From assembly GCA_902491395.1 (NCBI GenBank), contig CABUHO010000041.1, forward strand, positions 1 to 12,901: 12,901 nt of DNA, written 5' to 3'. The DNA comes from an uncultured Collinsella sp. GTDB taxonomy: Bacteria > Actinomycetota > Coriobacteriia > Coriobacteriales > Coriobacteriaceae. Below, piece by piece: positions 7,858 to 12,901 of the stretch; within the stretch, counting starts at the first letter, position 1; the number at the start of each line of letters is the position of its first letter. The translations under genes were made by a program, and so were the position numbers. Below the pieces are notes generated by a model that saw only the letters and a program-made list of their open reading frames with translations, did not search any database and was not told where the DNA came from.

Positions 7858-7863
7858 CCTCCT
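7858..7863 (-). promoter_or_regulatory. Antitoxin ribosome binding site (supports the GTG start)
   Basis: On the minus strand AGGAGG is followed by five bases and the GTG at 7852-7850. This spacing supports GTG as the start codon; no in-frame ATG lies nearby that gives a complete N-terminal Phd motif. Confidence 0.75.
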
Positions 7864-7877
7864 GAGCTATCAGGATA

Positions 7878-7895
7878 TTATCGTAATTATGATAA
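7878..7895 (-). promoter_or_regulatory. Palindromic operator of the toxin-antitoxin operon
   Basis: The 18-bp near-palindrome TTATCGTAATTATGATAA, centred on AATT, has one mismatched pair. It lies 26 bases upstream of the antitoxin start and overlaps a GATAAT sequence that could be the -10 box on the minus strand. Phd/YefM antitoxins bind palindromes in this position to autoregulate. The matching -35 box is weak. Confidence 0.6.
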
Positions 7896-7918
7896 CAGAG
7901 TTTAGATTTGGGATGGGA

Positions 7919-8079
7919 GCTCCTCGGGGGCGGGGCGGGCGCCTGCCGCCATATATGAACTTTCCTGCTCGGACAGTCCCGCTCACGACGGAGGCCACAT
8001 TAAGTGGCCTCCTGTTCGTGCGGAACTCGCGATAAAGTTCATATATGGCGGCAGGCGCCCGCCCCGCCCCCCGAGGAGC
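7919..8079 (+). repeat. Long hairpin element, copy 2 (conserved core, variable arms)
   Basis: The 45-nt left arm (7919-7963) and 46-nt right arm (8034-8079) pair throughout except for one extra base in the right arm. The 70-nt core (7964-8033) includes a 9-bp apical stem (7990-7998 with 8004-8012, loop ATTAA). The A-U pair 7103/7123 of copy 1 is a G-C pair here (7991/8011), so the stem is kept by a compensatory change. Outer arm sequence is very GC-rich and unlike copy 1; only an AT-rich stretch next to the core (ATATA...TTT) is similar. It lies between the antitoxin operator and the cstA promoter. Confidence 0.85.
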
Positions 8080-8177
8080 GTCTCTCATGCAAAAACTGTC
8101 GTTGGGTAAAGTCCGAGGTTAATGGTGTTTTATACCGAGAAATCCAAAAAAAGTTGAAAATTCATTACATATTTGCG

Positions 8178-8206
8178 TTGACTTTAGGTAACTAAAGTTT
8201 CATACT
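8178..8206 (+). promoter_or_regulatory. Promoter of the cstA transcription unit
   Basis: TTGACT (8178-8183), a 17-bp spacer and CATACT (8201-8206) form a plausible sigma70 promoter with optimal spacing, preceded by an AT-rich stretch (about 8140-8176) that could act as an UP element. Transcription would begin near 8213, giving a leader of about 235 nt. The rest of 8080-8177 holds nothing else recognisable. Confidence 0.65.
8181..8198 (+). promoter_or_regulatory. Inverted-repeat operator inside the cstA promoter
   Basis: ACTTTAG-GTAA-CTAAAGT is a perfect 7-bp inverted repeat lying exactly between the -35 and -10 boxes, the position where a repressor would block RNA polymerase. The half-site has a slight likeness to DtxR-type metal-regulator sites (TTAGGT), but it is not a good match, so the regulator is unknown. 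Confidence 0.55.
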
Positions 8207-8276
8207 GCGTTTCATCCACTGGGGGATGTGAACCGCACGGATCGTTCGCATCATGATTGAAGAGGATTTCTCAGAC

Positions 8277-8321
8277 ATGTTCACGCATCAGCTAAACATT
8301 ATCAGCGTAGTAATTATCTGA
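8277..8321 (+). CDS. Putative branched-chain amino acid leader peptide
   Basis: A 14-codon ORF encodes MFTHQLNIISVVII; six of its last eight residues are Ile or Val (codons ATT ATC, GTA GTA, ATT ATC). An in-frame ATG at 8253 would give a 22-residue version. AGAGGA about ten bases upstream of 8277 is a possible ribosome binding site. The ORF sits in the long cstA leader and its stop overlaps the 3' arm of a hairpin, followed by a strong terminator, the layout of ilv/leu-type attenuators. The peptide would be a sensor of charged tRNA-Ile/Val rather than a functional product. Confidence 0.6.
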   Translation: MFTHQLNIISVVII

Positions 8322-8411
8322 TGCGGGTTAGCACATACAGCTAGCCCGTACGATAACGGGCGGCTGATGAAGATGAGGGCCGTCGAGCGCAACCGACGGC
8401 CCTCATTTTTT
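8284..8411 (+). promoter_or_regulatory. Transcription attenuator in the cstA leader
   Basis: Four pairings can be traced. CGCATCAG (8284-8291) pairs with CTGATGCG (8318-8325). GGGTTAGC (8325-8332) pairs with GCTAGCCC (8340-8347) with one G·U. GCCCGT (8344-8349) pairs with ACGGGC (8356-8361) and excludes the previous hairpin. The terminator stem is 8375-8385 with 8394-8404, followed by ATTTTTT. CATCAGC (8286-8292) can also pair with GCTGATG (8363-8369), giving a further alternative. A ribosome stalled in the Ile/Val codons would cover the first 5' arm and change which hairpins form. A clear antiterminator that uses the terminator's own 5' arm was not found by eye. Confidence 0.55.
8375..8411 (+). 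terminator. Intrinsic terminator between leader and cstA
   Basis: A perfect 11-bp stem (GAGGGCCGTCG with its complement, 8-nt loop) is followed by A and six T. It lies downstream of the promoter and about 36 bases upstream of the cstA start, so full read-through requires antitermination or leakage. Confidence 0.9.
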
Positions 8412-8446
8412 ATGTCTGAGTAGTTCTTTTTAGAGGAGGAAATGTA

Positions 8447-10336
8447 ATGAACGGAGTTTTGCTCATGGTTGTGGCTGCGGCGGTGCTCGCCTGCGGCTAT
8501 CTGGGCTACGGCCGCTGGTTGGCCAACAAGTGGGGCGTTGACAAAGAGGCCCTCACGCCGGCCAAGCGCATGAAGGACGGCAACAGCTTCTCGCCCGTCT
8601 CCGCCTTCACTGCGTTTTCGCACCAGTTCAGCTCGATCTGCGGTGCTGGCCCTGTCACGGGTACGATCGTCGCCATGGCCTTTGGCTGGCTGCCCGTCGT
8701 GCTCTGGGTCCTCGTCGGCGGCATCTTCTTTGGCGCCGTCCACGACTTTGGCGCCCTGTATGCTTCGATGAAGAACAACGGCAAGTCACTCGCTCAGCTC
8801 ATCGAGAAGTACATCGGCAAGACTGGCCGTCGTCTGTTCCTGCTGTTCTGCTGGCTGTTCTGCATCATCGTCATCGCCGCTTTCACCGACATGGTTTGCA
8901 AGACGTTCATGTTCACTCCGGTCGTTGACGCTTCTGGCGCTGCTACCGGTGCCGTCGACTTCACCAAGTCCTATGCCGCCGGCTGCGCTGGTACCATCTC
9001 CATCCTGTTCACCTTCGTCGCTATCGCCTTTGGTTGGGCCCAGAAGAAGTTCAACCTCACCGGCGCTGCCGAGTTCGTCACCGGCGTGGTCCTCATGGTT
9101 CTCATGTTCGCCGTCGGTATGCAGTTCCCGGTCTACCTGGATAAGTTCCAGTGGTTCGCCGTCGTCATGGTCTACCTGGTCTTCGCTGGCGCTATGCCCA
9201 TCCAGATGCTCAAGACCCCGCGTGACTACCTCACTTCCATCATGATGATCGTCATGATCGTCTGCGCTGTCCTCGGCATCGTTGTCCTGGGTGTTAACGG
9301 CCAGGCTACGATGACCGCTCCGGTCTTCACCGGCTTCTCTGGTGCCTCCGGCATGATGTTCCCGGTCCTGTTCGTCTCTGTCGCTTGCGGCGCTCTCTCC
9401 GGTTTCCACAGCCTCGTTTCTTCCGGTACCTCCTCTAAGCAGGTCGAGAAGGAGCAGGACGCCGTCAAGGTCGGTTACGGCGCCATGATTGTCGAGTCCT
9501 TCGTCGGCATCCTTGCCATCATCGTCGCCGGCATCATGTTCTCCGACATGAACACCGCCGGTACGGGCGCCCTCAACGCCGGTGTCGCTTCCACCCCGTT
9601 CCAGATCTTCGCCGCTGGCATCTCCCGCGGTATGCAGGCCTTCGGTGTTGACGGCACACTCGCTACCGTCTTCATGACCATGAACGTCTCCGCTCTGGCC
9701 CTGACCTCGCTCGACGCCGTCGCCCGCATCGCCCGCACCTCGTTCTCCGAGTTCTTTGCCCAGACCAACGACGCCCTGGCCATCGAGTCCAAGGCCGGCT
9801 ACATGAAGGTCCTCGGCAACCCCTGGTTCGCCACGGTCGTCACCCTGCTTCCCGGTCTCGCCCTCGCTTTTGGTGGCTATGCCAACATCTGGCCGCTCTT
9901 TGGTGCTTCCAACCAGCTGCTCGGCGGTATGACCATGATCACCCTCGCCGTGTTCTGCAAGTGCACCGGCCGCAAGGGCTGGATGCTCTACGTGCCCGTC
10001 GCCTTCCTGCTCTGCTGCACCTTCACCTCGCTGGTCCAGAGCGCCATGGGCTGCATGACCGCTGTCCAGGCTTACGGCTTCTTCGGCACTATCCCGGCCA
10101 CCGCCACCACGGTCGCCGTCTCCGTCGCCGCCACCAAGGGCCTGCAGCTCGTTTTCGCCGTCCTGCTGATGGTCCTGGGCCTCATCGTCGCCGTCAACTG
10201 CCTCAAGGAGTTCTTCGGCAAGGAGGCCGGCTCCATGCCTGACGAGGAGCCCGAGTGGTCCGAGATGGGCAAGGCCGAGTACGGTCGCGCCGCTGCCGCT
10301 GAAGCTCCTGCCGACGCCGAGGTCGCCAAGGCCTAG
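8447..10336 (+). CDS. cstA: CstA-family carbon starvation / pyruvate or peptide transporter
   Basis: An inner-membrane transporter of 629 residues with many hydrophobic segments (roughly 14-16). The N-terminal block FSHQFSSICGAGPVTGTIVAMAFGWLP near residues 57-83 (paraphrase: His-Gln-Phe-x-Ser-Ile-x-Gly-Ala-Gly-Pro) and GAVHDFGALYASMKNNGKS are CstA hallmarks. Known relatives carry pyruvate (BtsT, CstA in enterobacteria) or have been linked to peptide uptake; the substrate here is not known. It is shorter than the ~700-residue enterobacterial proteins and ends in a soluble acidic Ala/Glu tail. RBS AGAGGAGGA (8432-8440) is strong. Codons are strikingly C-ending compared with neighbours, suggesting high expression. 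The attenuator-like leader suggests control by branched-chain amino acid supply. Confidence 0.9.
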   Translation: MNGVLLMVVAAAVLACGYLGYGRWLANKWGVDKEALTPAKRMKDGNSFSPVSAFTAFSHQFSSICGAGPVTGTIVAMAFGWLPVVLWVLVGGIFFGAVHDFGALYASMKNNGKSLAQLIEKYIGKTGRRLFLLFCWLFCIIVIAAFTDMVCKTFMFTPVVDASGAATGAVDFTKSYAAGCAGTISILFTFVAIAFGWAQKKFNLTGAAEFVTGVVLMVLMFAVGMQFPVYLDKFQWFAVVMVYLVFAGAMPIQMLKTPRDYLTSIMMIVMIVCAVLGIVVLGVNGQATMTAPVFTGFSGASGMMFPVLFVSVACGALSGFHSLVSSGTSSKQVEKEQDAVKVGYGAMIVESFVGILAIIVAGIMFSDMNTAGTGALNAGVASTPFQIFAAGISRGMQAFGVDGTLATVFMTMNVSALALTSLDAVARIARTSFSEFFAQTNDALAIESKAGYMKVLGNPWFATVVTLLPGLALAFGGYANIWPLFGASNQLLGGMTMITLAVFCKCTGRKGWMLYVPVAFLLCCTFTSLVQSAMGCMTAVQAYGFFGTIPATATTVAVSVAATKGLQLVFAVLLMVLGLIVAVNCLKEFFGKEAGSMPDEEPEWSEMGKAEYGRAAAAEAPADAEVAKA

Positions 10337-10376
10337 TCGGTCGGACGGGTTGGATCTCCCATCTATTTGACTCGGA

Positions 10377-10414
10377 AAGACCGGGTCCGCAATCAAGCGG
10401 ACCCGGTCTTTTTT
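10377..10414 (+). terminator. Intrinsic terminator after cstA
   Basis: A perfect 14-bp stem (10377-10390 with 10397-10410, loop AATCAA) is followed by TTTT. It closes the cstA unit 40 bases after the stop. It is nearly symmetrical with flanking A and T runs, but no minus-strand gene ends here. Confidence 0.93.
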
Positions 10415-10455
10415 CTTGTGAGAACAGGTGGTGCAAGGGCGTTCTCGCAGATGTT

Positions 10456-10485
10456 TTGCGTGGATAGGCTCGTGCGTTGTACCAT
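10456..10485 (+). promoter_or_regulatory. Candidate promoter of the Toprim-domain gene
   Basis: TTGCGT (10456-10461), an 18-bp spacer and TACCAT (10480-10485) give 4/6 matches at each box. The predicted transcript start near 10492 fits a GTG start at 10520 and argues against starts further upstream. Confidence 0.4.
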
Positions 10486-10508
10486 ATGGACGTATATGTG
10501 TGCATATG

Positions 10509-10515
10509 AAAGGGG
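10509..10515 (+). promoter_or_regulatory. Ribosome binding site supporting the GTG start at 10520
   Basis: AAAGGGG ends four bases before GTG 10520. The frame stays open upstream to 10367, but those codons run through the cstA terminator and promoter and give no family-like sequence. An in-frame ATG at 10496 has no good SD. Confidence 0.6.
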
Positions 10516-10519
10516 CCCC

Positions 10520-12712
10520 GTGGCCAAGACGGTATATTCCGATAATCAAAACAATGTCGATGCTCTGGCTGAGCGCCTGAGCAGCCAGACGTCGCTTTCT
10601 GCTGAGCGTGCCAAGCTGGTTGCCTACGACCTGCTTTGCCGCAAGGCGCTCAAGATTAAGTCGAGTGCGCTGGCGCAGATTTTCCGCTCCGTCGATAAGG
10701 AATGCGACACCAAGGCGATGCGCGATGAGCTTATCGAGGCAAATATCGTGACCAAGATCGAGGGTAGCGGCATTAACGGGCGCCCGGCGTTCTATACCAT
10801 CAATGCTGAGATCCGCGATGCCCAGGAGCAGCCTGCCGAGTCCGTCGAAGATTTTGTCGTCGAGGATTCCGCTGACGTGCCTGCTGTGGAAGAAGTTGCT
10901 CCGCATGAGCATGTCGATACCGATGAGTTGCTCGATGAGAACGTCGTGCGCGCCTTTACGGCCAAGGCAGGACGCGGCGGTTTTGGCGGGGGTGGCAAGC
11001 GCGATGCGCAGCGCCGCGCCCAGCAGGAGCGCTTCCGTCGCGCCGTTGCTCAAAAGGGTGAGACGGATGCCGAGGCTGTTGAGAACGAGGTTGCTGCCGA
11101 GTCGCAGAAGCCCGCGAAGGAGCAAAAGCCCGTGGAAGCCCAAGAGCCCAAGCGTCGTCGCGGTGCTCACTTTAAGGCTGCGCAGCAGGATGTCGCGCGT
11201 GAGGTTGAAGAGCCTTCCGAGGTTGCAGACGATGTTGAGGAGTCTGCCAAGAGGGCTCCGAGTTCGTGCCGTCCCGGCCGCGGTTTTGCGGGACGCGCGT
11301 ATCCCGTAAAGCGTCAGGAGAAGGGCGAGCCGGCTTCGACCGCTCAGGCCGAGAAGGCCGAACAAACCGAGAAAACCGTTGAGCCGGCGACTCGCGAGCA
11401 GAAGCCTGTTGAGCCGCGGCTTGAGGTTGATGCCGAGGCCAAGGGCCAGCAGCCTACTGATGAGCGGACGGAGCAGAGCGCGTCGAGCAAGCCTCGCCGC
11501 CGTCGCCATCGTGGGGGACGCAGCTCCCATGCCGAGACTGCAACCGAGAAGACCACGCCGCAGGACGAGGATGCGACTGCTGAGGTTTCTTCGGGGCAGC
11601 CTAAGCGCCAGCCGGCGAAGGAGAGCAAGTCCGATCGTCCGCAGAAGCAGGCGTCTATGCCGAAGCGCGAGCGCAATTCCCAAGGCGATTCTAAGCGCAA
11701 GTCTCAGAAGAAGCCGGAGTCTGCCGCAGCAGATACTGCTGCCTGGCAGCCCGAGTCGGCCGTCCGCGGCGAGGTCTCGGCGTTTGCCCTTGCCCGCGTT
11801 TTAGGCAGGCAGCTGCTCAAAGTTGTCCCTACGCCTACGGCGCTCTCTAAGATCAAGGAGCAGCAGACTCAAATTGTTAAGGTCGAGGGCAAGGACGGCA
11901 AAAAGGCGCCGCAGCGCACTCAGCACAACGAGATGTCCAACCGCAAGATTGCCGAGGAGATCGCAATCATCCAGGCTTGGATCGAGCAAAACCGAGGTGC
12001 CGATACGCCGGTTGCCTCGCGCCGCCAGCGTGCCTACCAGATTTTTAACGACGAGAAGGCTTTTGACGGCAAGCACGGTGAGCGCCTAATTCGGCGTATG
12101 ACCGAAAAGGGCATCAGCATGCAGGCGATTAAGGTCGCCCCCAACCGCCCCGTGCACTTTACGGGTTTCTTTACGCTGGGCGCTGACAAGCCGTTCATTA
12201 TGGTTGAGAACCTGGATACCTACGACGAGATCGTCAAGCTGCTGCGTGGCCGCAAGCACGCCAAGCTCTTTGGCATCAAGGTGGGCGGCGTGATTTTTGG
12301 CGGCGGATGCAAGGCGAGCGTCTCGCATGCCCTGGACGATTATCTGGCCGAGATCGGCTATCGCTTTAACTACGTCTACTACGTGGGCGATATCGACCGC
12401 GAGGGCGCGCGCATCGTCGAGCAGGCTCGCAATGCCAATGTGGTTGAGATTCGCCTGCATGCCGGCATGTACCGCGCCATGCTCGCCGAGCACAAGCGTC
12501 GCGTGAAGGCCGGCGGAGAGTGCGAGCCCGCGGCTGCCAACCAGGGCGTGCCGCAGAACTTGGCGGCGACGATCAAGGATCTGCCCATGGTCACGCGTGT
12601 ACAGTTCCGCAACGTGCTACGTGAAGGCGGGCGCATTCCGCAGGAGATTCTGATGACCGCCGACTATCGGGATGGCGACTCGGGAAGCTTCGACCGCATG
12701 CTGAACAATTAG
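10520..12712 (+). CDS. Winged-helix, long disordered linker, JetD/TopoVI-A-like Toprim protein
   Basis: 730 residues in three parts. Residues about 10-95 look like a winged helix (LALERL-type helices, then NGRPAFYTI as a wing strand). Residues about 100-412 are low-complexity, rich in Glu, Lys, Arg, Gln, Pro and Ala, with Gly-Arg patches (GRGGFGGGGKRD near 151 and RRRRHRGGRSS near 326), probably disordered and nucleic-acid binding. Residues about 413-730 are compact. Within it, PFIMVENLDTYDE (Glu563), GGVIFGGGC near 590-600 and YYVGDIDREGA (Asp624, Asp626) match the E...DxD acidic layout of Toprim nucleases of the DUF2220/JetD type. JetD is the plasmid-cutting subunit of Wadjet, but no jetA, jetB or jetC is present. 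Monocistronic, with its own promoter. Its function is unknown; the fold call rests on motifs. Confidence 0.6.
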   Translation: MAKTVYSDNQNNVDALAERLSSQTSLSAERAKLVAYDLLCRKALKIKSSALAQIFRSVDKECDTKAMRDELIEANIVTKIEGSGINGRPAFYTINAEIRDAQEQPAESVEDFVVEDSADVPAVEEVAPHEHVDTDELLDENVVRAFTAKAGRGGFGGGGKRDAQRRAQQERFRRAVAQKGETDAEAVENEVAAESQKPAKEQKPVEAQEPKRRRGAHFKAAQQDVAREVEEPSEVADDVEESAKRAPSSCRPGRGFAGRAYPVKRQEKGEPASTAQAEKAEQTEKTVEPATREQKPVEPRLEVDAEAKGQQPTDERTEQSASSKPRRRRHRGGRSSHAETATEKTTPQDEDATAEVSSGQPKRQPAKESKSDRPQKQASMPKRERNSQGDSKRKSQKKPESAAADTAAWQPESAVRGEVSAFALARVLGRQLLKVVPTPTALSKIKEQQTQIVKVEGKDGKKAPQRTQHNEMSNRKIAEEIAIIQAWIEQNRGADTPVASRRQRAYQIFNDEKAFDGKHGERLIRRMTEKGISMQAIKVAPNRPVHFTGFFTLGADKPFIMVENLDTYDEIVKLLRGRKHAKLFGIKVGGVIFGGGCKASVSHALDDYLAEIGYRFNYVYYVGDIDREGARIVEQARNANVVEIRLHAGMYRAMLAEHKRRVKAGGECEPAAANQGVPQNLAATIKDLPMVTRVQFRNVLREGGRIPQEILMTADYRDGDSGSFDRMLNN

Positions 12713-12715
12713 ATT

Positions 12716-12737
12716 CCGCCGTTCTACCGAACGGCGG
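12716..12737 (+). terminator. Hairpin just after the Toprim gene
   Basis: A perfect 9-bp stem CCGCCGTTC / GAACGGCGG closes a TACC loop four bases after the stop codon. No T-run follows (TCCTCTCG), so it may protect the mRNA end or work with the hairpin downstream rather than terminate alone. Confidence 0.5.
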
Positions 12738-12750
12738 TCCTCTCGACGCT

Positions 12751-12856
12751 GCGAGGGTCCCTGGCACGGCAATCTGACGTTCAACTTCGGCGGCGCGACC
12801 AGAAGGTCAGCGCCGCCTTGTTTCACGTCACCTTGCCATACCAGGGCCCCTCTCGC
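12751..12856 (+). repeat. Long imperfect hairpin near the window end
   Basis: Bases 12751-12780 pair imperfectly with 12825-12856: TGACGT with ACGTCA, CCCTGG with CCAGGG and GCGAG with CTCGC, separated by small internal loops. The inside holds a strong GC stem: GGCGGCGC plus GACC (12789-12800) with GGTC and GCGCCGCC (12805-12817, one bulged A), loop AGAA, followed by TTGTTT. It could be the terminator of the preceding gene, a structured small RNA or an old inverted-repeat element. Its core does not resemble the hairpins at 7044 and 7919. No gene was seen in 12713-12901. Confidence 0.6.
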
Positions 12857-12901
12857 TCATATGACCCAATCCGCTGTCAAGAGCCACAATGGCCCCGCCG
12901 A

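Noticed and set aside
7044..8079. CRISPR-like repeat pair
   Set aside because: There are only two copies about 0.9 kb apart, each a long palindrome, with genes between them; no short regular spacers or cas genes.
7116..8195. Small plus-strand ORFs crossing the right arms of both hairpins, sharing CGTRDK-like residues
   Set aside because: The similarity comes from the shared core sequence. Both frames diverge at the arms, and neither has a convincing ribosome binding site.
8207..8446. Known riboswitch or T-box in the cstA leader
   Set aside because: No T-box (TGGN-type) sequence or recognised aptamer core was seen; leader-peptide attenuation explains the parts better.
10367..10519. Upstream extension of the Toprim protein to base 10367
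   Set aside because: It runs through the cstA terminator and a candidate promoter; AAAGGGG before GTG 10520 gives a better start.
8786..11683. Very long antisense open frame (about 965 codons) across cstA and the Toprim gene
   Set aside because: It crosses the strong cstA terminator and two convincing sense genes, and its residues are low-complexity Leu/Arg/Gly/Asp. It is a by-product of C- and G-ending sense codons.
12864..12886. Perfect TTGACA on the minus strand near the window end
   Set aside because: No -10 box is found at 16-19 bases, and the downstream sequence is the GC-rich hairpin.

Overview
The window looks like a chromosomal segment from a Coriobacteriia-type actinobacterium, probably close to Collinsella. 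This is inferred from moderate-to-high GC, the gene order acpS, NAD(P)HX repair, alr, family-4 UDG, tsaE, and a TsaB-RimI-TsaD triple fusion. It was not checked against any database.

Region 1 (1-207) holds the end of an upstream gene or structured RNA, a strong intrinsic terminator, and a good sigma70-type promoter. Region 2 (208-7031) is one tightly packed plus-strand housekeeping operon: holo-ACP synthase, NAD(P)HX epimerase/dehydratase, alanine racemase, family-4 uracil-DNA glycosylase, TsaE, and one long protein joining TsaB, RimI and TsaD. TsaE, TsaB and TsaD are the t6A37 tRNA-modification partners, so most of that pathway comes from two overlapping genes.

Region 3 (7044-8079) is an accessory island. 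Two long hairpin elements in the same orientation, about 0.9 kb apart, share a roughly 70-nt core. Their arms are nearly perfectly self-complementary within each copy but unlike each other in their distal parts. Between them, on the minus strand, is a Phd/YefM antitoxin and a RelE/ParE toxin whose C-terminus has been cut off by a frameshift; an 18-bp operator-like palindrome lies upstream.

Region 4 (8178-10414) is a CstA-family transporter with an elaborate leader. The promoter carries a perfect 7-bp inverted repeat between its -35 and -10 boxes. It is followed by a short ORF ending in Asn-Ile-Ile-Ser-Val-Val-Ile-Ile, competing hairpins and a strong intrinsic terminator before the gene. This is the layout of branched-chain amino acid transcription attenuation. 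A strong terminator follows the gene.

Region 5 (10456-12901) holds a 730-residue protein: N-terminal winged-helix-like domain, about 300 residues of charged low-complexity linker, and a C-terminal domain with Toprim motifs resembling the topoisomerase VI-A/JetD nuclease fold. No other Wadjet gene is visible. The window ends in a simple hairpin and a ~106-nt imperfect long hairpin.

The most interesting items are the paired variable-arm hairpins around a damaged toxin-antitoxin module, the putative BCAA attenuator in front of cstA, and the orphan JetD-like Toprim protein.
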